From the NCBI GenBank assembly GCA_020635905.1, contig JACJYV010000007.1:1-64000 (forward strand): 64,000 bases of DNA, in the 5' to 3' direction. Source of the DNA: Bacteroidia bacterium. GTDB taxonomy: Bacteria; Bacteroidota; Bacteroidia; J057; JADKCL01. The translations under genes were made by a program, and so were the position numbers. The notes under the pieces are model-generated. The model had not been told where the DNA came from, ran no database searches, and saw nothing but the letters and a program-made list of their open reading frames with translations. Within the stretch, counting starts at the first letter, position 1; the number at the start of each line of letters is the position of its first letter. Below are positions 26,448 to 35,502 of the stretch, one piece after another.

Positions 26448-27427
26448 CAGACAGAGAGTATTTCCACAAGTTTAAGCATGTTTGGGCTGATCTGGTTGTG
26501 GTGTTTGGTGGCCTGATCGAAAGGTACGTATTTTATTTCTTTGTGCACTTTACCAACCATGACATTGCTGCGCCCGTCAATCAGGGCCTCCACCGCGGCC
26601 ATGCCCAGTTCGCTGGCCAGCACCCGGTCCATGCAGGAAGGCGAGCCTCCCCGCTGAATATGCCCGAGGATTGAGACCCGCGTATCAAAATGAGGCAGGC
26701 GGGCCGTCACTTTTTCTGCAATTTCAAAGGCATTTCCTGCTTCATCGCCTTCGGCCACCACAATGATGGATGACGATTTCTGCCGTCCCCAACCCTTTTC
26801 CAGGGTATTGATCACACTTTCCAGACTGGTTTCCGTTTCGGGTACCAGAATGCATTCTGCCCCGGCCCCAATCCCTGAACGCAGGGCAATAAATCCAGCA
26901 TCCCGTCCCATAACTTCCACGAAAAAAAGCCGGTTATGGGAAGAAGCCGTGTCCCTGATCTTGTCGATGGCCCGCACCGCTGTATTGATGGCCGTATCGT
27001 AGCCGAGGGTAAAATCCGTGCCGAACAAATCGTTGTCAATCGTGCCGGGTACGCCTACAAAGGGAATGGAGTAATGCGAATTAAATTCTTTGGCGCCGCG
27101 GAAAGTGCCGTCTCCCCCGATTGCAACCACTCCCTCGATTCCAGCCTTCTGCAGATTCTCGTAGGCCTGGGCCATTCCTTCAGGAGTGCGGAAGCGCTGG
27201 CTGCGGGCCGATTTCAGGATGGTGCCGCCCCGCTGGATGATATTGCTCACCGAGCCAGATTCCATGTCGATGATTTCTCCGTCGATCATGCCTTCATAGC
27301 CCCTCATGATGCCTTTTACCTTGATTCCGCGGTAGATTCCTGTGCGAACCACGGCCCGGATACAGGCATTCATGCCGGGTGAATCTCCTCCTGAAGTGAA
27401 AACGCCAATAGTACCTGGTTTGCCCAT
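26447..27427 (-). CDS. ATP-dependent 6-phosphofructokinase
   Basis: 326 aa from ATG at 27427, the usual PfkA length; the open frame extends 63 codons further upstream but that part is not PfkA-like. Motifs are GVFTSGGDSPGMNACIRAVV (ATP-binding N-terminus), IGGDGTFRGA (the Gly of GGDGT favours ATP over pyrophosphate), GTIDNDLFGTDFTLGYDTA (catalytic Asp), EVMGRDAG and LGHIQRGGSPSC. It phosphorylates fructose 6-phosphate in glycolysis and should be tetrameric and cytoplasmic. The 480-base gap upstream contains an inverted repeat and two strong hairpins that may affect its expression. It is followed by a lipoprotein gene with overlap. Confidence 0.95.
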   Translation of the reverse strand: MGKPGTIGVFTSGGDSPGMNACIRAVVRTGIYRGIKVKGIMRGYEGMIDGEIIDMESGSVSNIIQRGGTILKSARSQRFRTPEGMAQAYENLQKAGIEGVVAIGGDGTFRGAKEFNSHYSIPFVGVPGTIDNDLFGTDFTLGYDTAINTAVRAIDKIRDTASSHNRLFFVEVMGRDAGFIALRSGIGAGAECILVPETETSLESVINTLEKGWGRQKSSSIIVVAEGDEAGNAFEIAEKVTARLPHFDTRVSILGHIQRGGSPSCMDRVLASELGMAAVEALIDGRSNVMVGKVHKEIKYVPFDQATKHHNQISPNMLKLVEILSV

Positions 27428-27587
27428 AGAATTGCTTGAGATTTGGTGGAATTCAAAATTAAAAGAAATAAATTGATAGAGAAGTAAGAATTTAAGCCTT
27501 ATGCGCCCTGAATCGGGATGTGTTTTTAGCTCAATTGGGGCATATTTAGAGGAATCGGGATTTTTTGGACTAAATAATCCTATAAAT

Positions 27588-27790
27588 TGATGTAATATTT
27601 TTTGCCTAAAAGACAATTATAGCTATATTTACATCATACCTTTGGGACACCAGAGAAGAGAGAAAGCTTAGCCCTGCGGGGTCGGAAAGAACTGAGAATC
27701 CTTTCCGGAATTTTATGAGAATCGGTTTTGTATGAGCTGCCCTTGAAGCGTACCTTCGAGGGTTTACTCATTTTAGAAGAATCATCAGGG
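27588..27790. ncRNA. Probable structured RNA or leader between pfkA and a T9SS gene
   Basis: The 483-base gap 27428-27910 holds no gene but clear secondary structure. TGATGTAA at 27588-27595 pairs with TTACATCA at 27629-27636. CGGAAAG at 27683-27689 pairs perfectly with CTTTCCG at 27701-27707. CCCTTGAAG at 27740-27748 pairs with CTTCGAGGG at 27754-27762 (one G-U), enclosed by ATGAG at 27732-27736 with CTCAT at 27767-27771. On the + strand a -7-like TATATTTA lies at 27624-27631. It could be a free-standing small RNA on the + strand (a 6S-like RNA is one idea) or, read on the - strand, the leader of pfkA. I cannot name a family. Confidence 0.45.
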
Positions 27791-27910
27791 TTTAGGGCAA
27801 ATTTCCTTTCCCTTCGCAGAAATTCAATGCAAATAAGGTTTTAACACAAAGGACACGAAGTTCTCAGAGAATCAGTGGGTTAGAGCTTTTTTGGGGCAGG
27901 GAAAATCACA

Positions 27911-30900
27911 CTATCTCAGCAGAGTTACTGTTCCCACCCGCTGCAAGGGATTTCCTTCCAGGTCCTTGCCAATTATTTTGAAACTATACACCCCTTCGGG
28001 CGCAGATTCCTGTTTAAATTTTCCATCCCAACCTGGAAATTGCTCAGAAGACTGAAAAATCAGCATTCCAAAACGGTCAAAAATCTCCAGATTCAACTGT
28101 GCCACATATTTCGAAATGGGGGTAAATACATCATTCAGCCCGTCTCCATTCGGGGTAAAGGCTGTGGGTAGAAATATCCGGGCAATGGACTCAATCAACA
28201 CTTTTTCAAAAGTGGTGTCACGGCAGCCCTCCTGGGTTTCTGCGATTTGCATTACCAAAAACTCTCCGTTGGCGGCATAGCTATGCCCGGGATTCTGTCC
28301 CGTGCCCGTCGAACCATCCCCAAAATCCCAGTACCAGGCGCTGGCGCCGGTCGATTGGTCCACCATCACCACAGGAACCCCGATTTCTCCCTCCAATGGA
28401 TCGGGTGAGAAACCGCCCTGAATGGGCACGAAACCCACAAATACCGAGTCGCGACCCTCGCAGCCGTTGGCTGAGGTCATGGTCAGGTAGTAGGTGGTTG
28501 CCACCTGCGGATTGGCCCGCGGATTCAGGGTTTTGACCCGGTCCAGTCCTTCTTTGGGGCTCCATTTGGGATCAATTCCGTTGCCACTTCCCTGCAGCAG
28601 AATGGGGTGTCCTTCGCACACAAACGTATCCTGACCCGCATCTACCTGCGGGGCAGGCAGAATGGTCACGGTATGAAATGCCGTGTCCAAATCAATGCAC
28701 TTCGTGCTGTCGTAGGCCACCAGCCGCACCTGATAGGTGCCTGGCTGGGCAAATGCATGGGCGACCGTGTCGCCTTCGGCCGTTTCTCCATCCCCAAAAT
28801 CCCAATAGAACTCAAATCCCCCAAAACAATTGCTGGCAAAAGTCAGATCCTGGCGGGCGCAAGATTCGGGTTTGGGCAGAATGTCAAAATCGGCAATGAC
28901 CTCCCACAACTGATAGTCGATTTTGAAAGCCGCCATGCTGCAGTTTCCGCTTTGATTATTGGGATAAAGGGCATTTGTGGTAGGAAAATCATTATAAAAA
29001 TCGCTGTGCAAAATCACATTATTGCCCACCCCGGGCATGGGTGGGATACCCGCCAGCGTAGTCAGTCTGCAACCCGTGCAAATGGAGTGATAAAGGACCC
29101 CGTGTTTGTCGAAACGGTCCGTTTTGGTGTGGCTGTGCTCCATAGATTTCTTTCCCCCGAAAAACGAGCCAAAATATTGATCCTCAAAGTCTTTGGAGAA
29201 AGCCAGGAGGTACAAATTGCGGGTGTCCGTTTCTGACTGAATGGCGTCGGGGGTAATGGGAAGGTATTTGAGCCAGTATCGCATGCGCACCGCCCAGCCT
29301 GCAAAAAAGATTCTTCCACAACTGTCCACCATGAAAGCCGTGGGAGTCACGTCCGGGTAATCCTTGCCTGCCCCGATCAGGGAGGCTGATTCCAGGTTGC
29401 TGAGTCCCGGGTCGAATTTCATGAAGAAATTTTTGCCCGCCACGTTGGAAAAGGAATTGGGAGTCAAGGGAAACTGATTGGACATGGTTTGCCCGGTGGT
29501 ATAGACGTTGCCGCTGAGGTCGAGGGCGATCATGATCGCCTGATCGTAGGTGGAGGTGCCAATCAAAGTGGAATTGAGCAGGGTGGAGCCATCGTTGCTG
29601 ATTTGACTCACAAAACCGTCCCAGTTTCCCTGGTGGGTGGGCTGGTAGCTGCCAGGTGTGGTAGGAAAATTCTGGCTGGCCGTTCCTCCGCTCACGTACA
29701 CATTGCGGGCCGCATCCAGAGCCAATCCATAAATCAGGTCGTTGCCGCTGTCGCCGAGGTAGGTGCTCCAAAGGAGGCTGGTAAAGTTTGGGTTTAATTT
29801 GAAAATGATGCCATTGATCTGGGGCGAGAAAAACTGCTGATAGGCCGTGGCCGAGGTAGGGAAATCAGGCGAGGTGGTGGAACCTGCCACATATACATTC
29901 CCGTCTGGGTCAAAGGCCAGGTCGGCCCGGTCGCCTGTATTAAATATATCAATTCCCACAAAGCCATCGTTACCCAGTCCACCCACAAAAGTGGAGGCCA
30001 GCAGGCTGGTACCTGTGGAATTCAATTTGCTGAGGGTAAAATCGCTCAGGCCATTCCAGGTGGGATCGTACACGCCTGGAGTGACTGGAAAATCATTTGA
30101 TTCTGAGCCTCCCAGAATCACCAATTCGTCCTGGGGAGTGGCCAGCAGGCTGATGGGGGCCTCTTTGAAACTGGCGCCACCCAGGTAAGTCGTGTAAATC
30201 AGGTTGGAGCCGTCGGGTGAATATTTGGAAATGACCATGTCCTGAATTCCGCCCAGAAAATTGAGCTGGAAAGCACCAGGAGTAGCCTGATAACCCGCAT
30301 TGAGGGCAATTGCTCCTGCGTAGAGGCTTCCATCAGGACCGTTCGTGGCGCAAGCCCCGTAATTGGGTTGGGTTGCCCCTGACCAGGTCGAAAAGACCAC
30401 TTCAGGATCAATCAGGATGGGTTGTTCAGGCGAAAGTGGGTCGGGAAAGGAAAAGGAAAGGGTATTTCCTTCCAACTTATAGGCCGAGCGCACCTGGCGA
30501 TCGCCCTGCTGGCTGCGGGGAGCAGCCTCCCGCCAGCGATTTACACTGGTTTGCAGCACCAACTCGTCTCCGTTCAGTTGCAGATCTTCCAGACCTTCCA
30601 GTTCAAGGGCAAAATGTTGGGCATCTGCAGCCCGTTCAAAAACCAGGTCATATTTGAGATTATCCCCCTGACTGTAAAGATGGACGGCCATTCCCATGCC
30701 CTGCCCCAAAACCCGGGCAAAAGTGGGCACCTGGCTTTGCCAGTGTTTGGGATCATTGCCGAGGAAATAATTGCGGTTTTGCGCTTTCAGGTCGGCTCCT
30801 GACCAATCGAGGGTCTGTCCTGCGGGGAATTTCACCCGGACGGCATGGGCCGGCAAGGGCCAGAAGGCCGTATCCAGCGGGCGGCGGTCAGTAAAGCGTT

Positions 30901-31147
30901 CGTGTAACACCTCCAGTTCGGCCTCGTTCCAAAAGACGTAGGTCCAGCCAGTATTTTCCAGAAAGATTCGTCCGCCGGGCAGATCGGCCATGAATTGCAC
31001 GGGAGGGGCCCATTGGCCGCGGTTTTCTTCGAAAGAAATGTCCTGTGCGACTCCTTTCACCCCTGGCAAAAGCAGGATCAGCAGGGAGTAAAATCCCCGA
31101 AAAAGGAAGCGTTTCGTCGCCCGCAAGTGGGAAGATTGGAATTTCAA
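27911..31147 (-). CDS. Large SBBP/PKD protein with gliding-motility-type sorting domain
   Basis: 1078 aa. Signal peptide (about 15-35), then an N-terminal domain (ISFEENRGQWAPPVQFMADLP) that regularly precedes SBBP propeller repeats in Bacteroidota. About seven repeats over 255-640 carry the LDxxGNVYVxG pattern (LDLSGNVYTTGQT, FDPDGNVYVAGSTTS, LDAARNVYVSGGT), forming a beta-propeller. Two PKD domains follow (YWDFGDGETAEGDTV, WYWDFGDGSTGTGQN), and the C-terminus PTAFTPNGDGLNDVF...GTVTLLR is the gliding-motility-associated (type B) T9SS signal. It is likely a large surface adhesin or matrix protein. It ends 483 bases before pfkA, with the structured RNA in between. Confidence 0.92.
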   Translation of the reverse strand: MKFQSSHLRATKRFLFRGFYSLLILLLPGVKGVAQDISFEENRGQWAPPVQFMADLPGGRIFLENTGWTYVFWNEAELEVLHERFTDRRPLDTAFWPLPAHAVRVKFPAGQTLDWSGADLKAQNRNYFLGNDPKHWQSQVPTFARVLGQGMGMAVHLYSQGDNLKYDLVFERAADAQHFALELEGLEDLQLNGDELVLQTSVNRWREAAPRSQQGDRQVRSAYKLEGNTLSFSFPDPLSPEQPILIDPEVVFSTWSGATQPNYGACATNGPDGSLYAGAIALNAGYQATPGAFQLNFLGGIQDMVISKYSPDGSNLIYTTYLGGASFKEAPISLLATPQDELVILGGSESNDFPVTPGVYDPTWNGLSDFTLSKLNSTGTSLLASTFVGGLGNDGFVGIDIFNTGDRADLAFDPDGNVYVAGSTTSPDFPTSATAYQQFFSPQINGIIFKLNPNFTSLLWSTYLGDSGNDLIYGLALDAARNVYVSGGTASQNFPTTPGSYQPTHQGNWDGFVSQISNDGSTLLNSTLIGTSTYDQAIMIALDLSGNVYTTGQTMSNQFPLTPNSFSNVAGKNFFMKFDPGLSNLESASLIGAGKDYPDVTPTAFMVDSCGRIFFAGWAVRMRYWLKYLPITPDAIQSETDTRNLYLLAFSKDFEDQYFGSFFGGKKSMEHSHTKTDRFDKHGVLYHSICTGCRLTTLAGIPPMPGVGNNVILHSDFYNDFPTTNALYPNNQSGNCSMAAFKIDYQLWEVIADFDILPKPESCARQDLTFASNCFGGFEFYWDFGDGETAEGDTVAHAFAQPGTYQVRLVAYDSTKCIDLDTAFHTVTILPAPQVDAGQDTFVCEGHPILLQGSGNGIDPKWSPKEGLDRVKTLNPRANPQVATTYYLTMTSANGCEGRDSVFVGFVPIQGGFSPDPLEGEIGVPVVMVDQSTGASAWYWDFGDGSTGTGQNPGHSYAANGEFLVMQIAETQEGCRDTTFEKVLIESIARIFLPTAFTPNGDGLNDVFTPISKYVAQLNLEIFDRFGMLIFQSSEQFPGWDGKFKQESAPEGVYSFKIIGKDLEGNPLQRVGTVTLLR

Positions 31148-31248
31148 GATGCGAATATAACCAAATTTCAGGGGTAAAAGTTGCTTTGGGTTGCCCGTTT
31201 TTTGCCTTTTCCAGTGATCAATTTTCCAGCTGGATTACATAAATAATG

Positions 31249-31350
31249 ACGATGAAAGTGATGATGAGAGTGATGATGAAAATGGTGTCGAAAGTAGTAT
31301 TGAAAATGATGTTGAAAGTGGTGTCGAAAGTAGTGTTGAAAATGATGTTG
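31249..31350. repeat. 12-bp minisatellite upstream of hipBA
   Basis: About eight or nine imperfect tandem copies of a 12-base unit close to GATGATGAAAGT, drifting to GGTGTCGAAAGT and GATGTTGAAAAT. The length of 12 keeps all reading frames open for long stretches on both strands, so small open frames here should be treated with caution. It lies between the start of the SBBP protein gene and the hipBA operator; it may act as a spacer in a divergent promoter region. Confidence 0.85.
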
Positions 31351-31351
31351 T

Positions 31352-31388
31352 ATACTATCAACAAAAATGGTATATTTGTTGATAGTAT
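31352..31388. promoter_or_regulatory. Palindromic operator of the hipBA operon
   Basis: ATACTATCAACAAA at 31352-31365 and its exact reverse complement at 31375-31388 are separated by nine bases. Perfect 14-base arms of this kind about 80 bases before an XRE antitoxin gene are typical of HipB-type autoregulation, in which the HipB dimer, alone or with HipA, represses its own operon. Binding is inferred. Confidence 0.75.
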
Positions 31389-31466
31389 GAAACATAAATT
31401 GATGAGCTAAGTAAGCATAATGTAGGTGAAGTTTGTGGTTGTTTGAAGAAAATTTATCCTGAATTT

Positions 31467-31763
31467 ATGAGCAGAAATAAGCAAATATTATTTCCGAAGT
31501 ATCTGCAAATCCTCCAGCAATTGGGAGAAAACATCAGGCTTGCCCGGAAAAGGCGGAAACTCACCACTACACAGGTTTCCGAGCGTGCCAATATTGACCG
31601 TACCACCCTGTACCGGTTAGAGAAAGGCAATCCCCAGGTTTCGCTGGGGGCACTTTTCAATGTATTGCGGGTTCTCAATTTGCAGGATGATTTTCTGAAA
31701 CTCGCTGCAGATGATGAATTGGGTCGCAAATTGCAGGATTTGGAGCTTTTGGGAGGTAAATAA
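31467..31763 (+). CDS. HipB-like XRE family antitoxin
   Basis: 98 aa from ATG at 31467; an in-frame TTG eight codons upstream is less likely. The helix-turn-helix is clear at about residues 18-72: LGENIRLARKRRKLTTTQVSERANIDRTTLYRLEKGNP, read in parts as RKLTTTQVSERANI and RTTLYRLEKG. HipB proteins bind operator DNA and neutralise the HipA kinase. The hipA gene starts two bases after this stop codon, and a perfect palindrome lies upstream. The C-terminal tail is short and lacks the extended strand found in E. coli HipB. Confidence 0.9.
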   Translation: MSRNKQILFPKYLQILQQLGENIRLARKRRKLTTTQVSERANIDRTTLYRLEKGNPQVSLGALFNVLRVLNLQDDFLKLAADDELGRKLQDLELLGGK

Positions 31764-31765
31764 CC

Positions 31766-33022
31766 ATGTCGAAGGGAAAGACAGATATTTATGTATATGC
31801 AGACTGGCTGGGCATGGAAGGACCTGCCCTGGCCGGGGTTTTGTCTGCCCATTATGGCAAGGGGCGCAAATCTTTCAGTTTTGATTATCAGCCAGACTGG
31901 ATCCGTTCCCGTGAACAAATAGTCCTGGATCCGGACATTGCCTGGTTTTCAGGACCTCAATTTCCCAATAACAAGGAAAATTTTGGGGTCTTTCTGGATT
32001 CAATGCCTGATACCTGGGGGCGCACGCTGATGAAGCGACGGGCTTCCCTGGAAGCCCGGGCAGCGGGCAAACCTGTTCCCACACTTCACGAAATTGACTT
32101 CCTGTTGGGCGTTTTTGACGAAAGCAGAATGGGCGCGTTGCGCTTTAAAACCGACCCTTCTGGACCATTTTTGGACGATAACGCGGAATTTCCCACTCCA
32201 CCCTGGTCTTCGCTGGGTGACTTGCAAAAGGGGGCGGATTTACTTGAGTCCGACCGGGAAAGTGAGGAGGTCAGGCAATGGTTGAGGATTTTGATGGCTC
32301 CGGGTTCTTCTTTGGGCGGGGCCCGGCCCAAAGCCAATATTCTGGACAAGAATAATGAGCTTTGGATTGCTAAATTTCCTTCCCGCAACGATACAATTGA
32401 TAAGGCGGCCTGGGAATTTCTGGCTTACAGCCTGGCCCTTCAGGCTGGAATAAATATGGCAGAATCCAGATTGGAGCGGGTTGGTGGAAAATTTCACACC
32501 TTTCTTACCAAAAGATTTGACCGAAGCATGGGGGAGCGAATCCATTTTGCTTCATCAATGACCATGACAGGGTTTAATGAGGATATTCTCAGGGAGAAGA
32601 CGGCTTCCTACCTGGATATTGCAGAATTTATCCAGTATTCAGGTTCCAGTATCAGGGAGGATTTGCACCAACTCTGGCGCAGGCTCATTTTCAATATTGC
32701 GATCTCCAACACGGACGATCACTTGCGCAACCATGGTTTTTTGATCCTGGATAACGGTTGGCGGCTTTCGCCTGCCTACGATCTTAATCCTTCCACAGAC
32801 AAGGACGGACTTGCTCTCAACATTGACATGGATACTAATTCCCTCGATTTTGAGCTTGCCAAAAGCGTGGGGGTATTTTTCCAGTTGGATAAGAAGGAAA
32901 TGGACGGAATCCTGGACGAAATCCGGGGTGTGGTTTCTGGTTGGGAAACTCATGCAAAAAACCTTGGCATATCGCGTCAGGAGAGGGAATTAATGGCGGC
33001 TGCTTTTCGTTTTAAGGCATGA
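31766..33022 (+). CDS. HipA-like serine/threonine kinase toxin
   Basis: 418 aa. The N-terminal subdomain is followed by the flexible P-loop-like GSSLGGARPKA at about residue 180, the ATP-binding Lys region (ELWIAKFPS), the catalytic loop NTDDHLRNHG at 315-324 (Asp and Asn conserved, Arg where E. coli HipA has Lys), and the metal-binding LSPAYDLNP. E. coli HipA phosphorylates glutamyl-tRNA synthetase and causes growth arrest and persistence; other HipA kinases use other synthetases, so the target here is open. It forms an operon with hipB. It seems intact, and a hairpin with a T-run follows at 33038. Confidence 0.9.
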   Translation: MSKGKTDIYVYADWLGMEGPALAGVLSAHYGKGRKSFSFDYQPDWIRSREQIVLDPDIAWFSGPQFPNNKENFGVFLDSMPDTWGRTLMKRRASLEARAAGKPVPTLHEIDFLLGVFDESRMGALRFKTDPSGPFLDDNAEFPTPPWSSLGDLQKGADLLESDRESEEVRQWLRILMAPGSSLGGARPKANILDKNNELWIAKFPSRNDTIDKAAWEFLAYSLALQAGINMAESRLERVGGKFHTFLTKRFDRSMGERIHFASSMTMTGFNEDILREKTASYLDIAEFIQYSGSSIREDLHQLWRRLIFNIAISNTDDHLRNHGFLILDNGWRLSPAYDLNPSTDKDGLALNIDMDTNSLDFELAKSVGVFFQLDKKEMDGILDEIRGVVSGWETHAKNLGISRQERELMAAAFRFKA

Positions 33023-33037
33023 GATTATTCAACCCTC

Positions 33038-33067
33038 AAAACCTTTAATACTAATGGCAAAGGTTTT
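33038..33067 (+). terminator. Probable terminator of hipBA
   Basis: AAAACCTTT at 33038-33046 pairs with AAAGGTTTT at 33059-33067, followed after eight bases by a run of Ts. It is weak in GC, so moderate confidence. Confidence 0.45.
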
Positions 33068-33107
33068 GATGTGATTTTTTCTTCCAACCTCCCCCAAACC
33101 TCCCCCG

Positions 33108-33458
33108 CTACGCCGTCCTGCCCGTAAAAGCCGAAGTATGAAACTCAATTCCTTCCCTTTCCATCAGGTTGAGTTGCAGTTGGTTGATCCGTTTGAGGTA
33201 GGTTATTTCTTTTTCCAAAGCCGCCATTTCTTCCTTCAACGGGTTGCTGGGAAGTTCCCCTTCCATATTTTGGGCCAGGAGCTGGAAAAAATTGAAGTTT
33301 AGAGCTACTGAAATGGCCTCCAGCAGTCCCGTATCAAGCGATTTTCTGCGGAAGATTCCGTAAACATTTTGCTTGGTGGTGAATATCTTTTCCCCGAGTT
33401 CGGTAGGGCCAATGCGAAGTTCCTTGCATCGCTCCCTGATTTTTTCGCCTAAGTGCAT
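33108..33458 (-). CDS. Small XRE-like helix-turn-helix protein
   Basis: 116 aa. The N-terminal two thirds resemble a Cro/C1-type DNA-binding domain: KIRERCKELRIGPTELGEKI, then TTKQNVYGIFRRKSLDTGLLEAISVAL. The C-terminal part (EEMAALEKEITYLKRINQLQLNLMER) is a probable coiled coil for dimerisation. Similar short regulators are common in Bacteroidota genomes. It is convergent with hipBA and has no obvious partner gene, so its targets are unknown. An independent regulator is more likely than a second antitoxin. Confidence 0.7.
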   Translation of the reverse strand: MHLGEKIRERCKELRIGPTELGEKIFTTKQNVYGIFRRKSLDTGLLEAISVALNFNFFQLLAQNMEGELPSNPLKEEMAALEKEITYLKRINQLQLNLMEREGIEFHTSAFTGRTA

Positions 33459-33963
33459 TTTTTTGATTTAGAGATTTTAGACAATTAGATTTTAGATGAT
33501 TGATGTTGACGAATTGCCAGCACTATCCTCCAAAGCTAAATTCAGAAGTTGCGTTTGTAAAGGACCAGTTTACGAATGGTACCCGTAGAGACATGAGTGG
33601 TACCCCTACGGAAATAAGCGGTCATTGCACGATGAAAAAATGGCTCATCTGGATGGACGATTTTCGAGAGATTTTCATCCCCGGACCGAGCCCAACTCAA
33701 CTGCCAATTACAGATTGGGGACCAGGGCTTTCCCCAAAAAATGATTACAAAACAGATTCGGGAAATTTCCATTTATACCCGCTGCTCCTTCGTCTCAAAG
33801 GATGCTATACCGAGCATAATTAAATTCTCGTTTGTGGCGTGGAAGGATATGAGAATCAGCAGTGGGAAAGGAGATCACCCCGATAATTAAAAATGAAAGT
33901 GCTTCTATTGCAACTCAGACCTGGTTGGTTAAAGGGAATGACGGGAAATTATCCTCTTTCCAA
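33459..33963. other. 505-base gap without a recognised gene
   Basis: No convincing coding region, promoter or hairpin terminator was found. Open frames present on the + strand have no recognisable motif. The stretch holds two similar short strings, GGTACCCGTAG near 33578 and GGTACCCCTACGG near 33599, and might be decayed coding sequence. Confidence 0.4.
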
Positions 33964-35502
33964 TTATTCCTCTTCAACTTTTCTGAAATCCAGATTATAA
34001 AAATGGAAATCAGCAATGTCAATGGTGATGGTGAAATGCTCTACCTTTCCGTTGTGGCCGAGGTGGAAAGTGACCAGGCCAGGCGGCATAAAGGGGTCTT
34101 TGAACTGGATTTTGAAGGTATTATAATGCCAGTGCTCCATTTCGCTATTGAAAATATCTTTGGCAGGCAGGAGGGTCAATTCCAGTTCTCCGTCCCGCAA
34201 TTCGACCGTGGCTTTGCCGTACATTTTGTCCACGTAGGTGCCCGTAAAGTCAGCCAGAGGCAGTCCTGGACTGGTGCCTTTGATCTGGGTGGCCGCAAAT
34301 TTGGCTTTGGCATCCGCTTCAAAAGCAGCCGCTCCCTGGCGATATCCCACAAATTCGGCCAGATAATCCTGCCCTTTGTCCTGGATATAATGGTCGAGCA
34401 GGTGGTAGCGCAGCATGCTGGTCAGGTAGCCTCCGTCCATGTCGTTGGTGAGGATCACCGCCCCCAGATTTACTTCGGGCACCAGAAACACTTTGGAAAT
34501 GTAGCCAGGCATGCCTCCACTGTGCTCGATCACCATTTTCCCTGAGTAGTCAAAGAGGCCCCAACCCAGGGCGTAGGTGCGAAAATGCACTCCGCGACGG
34601 TTCCAGCCTGCGCCCGTGGGCTCGATGGTTTCTGAAGTCCAGATGCGTTCGAGGGTTTCGGGTTTGAGAATGGTCTTGCCATTATAGGTGCCGTTATTGA
34701 GCAGCATGCTCACCCAGTGACTCATGTCGTCTGTGCTGGAGAAAAGAGATGCTGCAGGGTGCTCGGGACCGTGGAAATAATCAATCTGGGTACCCGCAAT
34801 CTGGGGCCAGGCCAGGTTGTCGCTGGCTTTCACGTCGTTGCCGCACAGGCGGGTATGGGTCATGTCCAGCGGGTCCAGAATGTGAGATTTGAGGAATTGC
34901 CCCCAGGACTGTCCGCTTACCTTTTTGATGATCTCACCCGCAATCATGAAGGTATTATTCTGGTACCCGTAATCTTTGCGATAATTCAAATCCTGGGGCA
35001 GAAAACGCATTCTCCTGATAATTTCGTCATTGGAATAATCCGTCTCATACCACAACAGGTCGCCCATGAAGGTGGTGAGACCCGAACGGTGAGTTACGAG
35101 ATCAGTCACGGTAAACTGGGCCGTCACCCAGGGATCTTCCAACCTGAAGCCGGGAATGTAGTCAATTACATAATCGTCCCAACTCAGTTTGCCCTCTTCC
35201 ACCAGAATACCCAGGCAGGCCGTGGTAAAGGCTTTGGAACAGGAAGCAATATTGAAAAGGTCGCTGCTGCGGGTTTTTACCTCATCTGAAGGGTTTGCAA
35301 GCCCGTAGCCCTGATTGAGCACCACATTTCCATCCTTGATGATGGCCACGGAGGCCCCGGCCAGGTTGAGATCTTTCACGGATTTGGCGATAAATTCGTC
35401 CAGAATCTGGGCATCTGTTTTCTTGCCTTTCTTTTGCGCAGGGGCGAGGGAGGGGAGAAGGAGAATCAGGATAAAAAAAACGGGCAGGATGTTGCTTTTC
35501 AT
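33964..35502 (-). CDS. Secreted serine hydrolase of the beta-lactamase (class C/esterase) family
   Basis: 512 aa from the Met at 35502, which begins a proper signal peptide (LPVFFILILLLPSLAPAQ); the open frame upstream lacks one. The catalytic motif SxxK is Ser87-Cys-Ser-Lys90, the second motif YxN is in YGYQNNTF, and HSGGMPG stands in place of KTG. After about residue 390 comes the C-terminal domain (DUF3471-like, LPLADFTGTYVDKMYGKATVEL) often found behind such hydrolases. Members include D-aminopeptidases, esterases and penicillin-binding-like enzymes, so the substrate is not determined. It probably acts in the periplasm. Confidence 0.88.
   Translation of the reverse strand: MKSNILPVFFILILLLPSLAPAQKKGKKTDAQILDEFIAKSVKDLNLAGASVAIIKDGNVVLNQGYGLANPSDEVKTRSSDLFNIASCSKAFTTACLGILVEEGKLSWDDYVIDYIPGFRLEDPWVTAQFTVTDLVTHRSGLTTFMGDLLWYETDYSNDEIIRRMRFLPQDLNYRKDYGYQNNTFMIAGEIIKKVSGQSWGQFLKSHILDPLDMTHTRLCGNDVKASDNLAWPQIAGTQIDYFHGPEHPAASLFSSTDDMSHWVSMLLNNGTYNGKTILKPETLERIWTSETIEPTGAGWNRRGVHFRTYALGWGLFDYSGKMVIEHSGGMPGYISKVFLVPEVNLGAVILTNDMDGGYLTSMLRYHLLDHYIQDKGQDYLAEFVGYRQGAAAFEADAKAKFAATQIKGTSPGLPLADFTGTYVDKMYGKATVELRDGELELTLLPAKDIFNSEMEHWHYNTFKIQFKDPFMPPGLVTFHLGHNGKVEHFTITIDIADFHFYNLDFRKVEEE

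Noticed and set aside
27428..27616. N-terminal extension of phosphofructokinase
   Set aside because: The additional 63 codons lack any PfkA similarity, and ATG at 27427 gives the normal length and start GVFTSGGDSPG.
31168..31395. His-rich 75-residue frame on the - strand across the minisatellite
   Set aside because: Produced by the 12-bp tandem unit (His/Phe/Gln repeats); it overlaps the promoter region and has no support.
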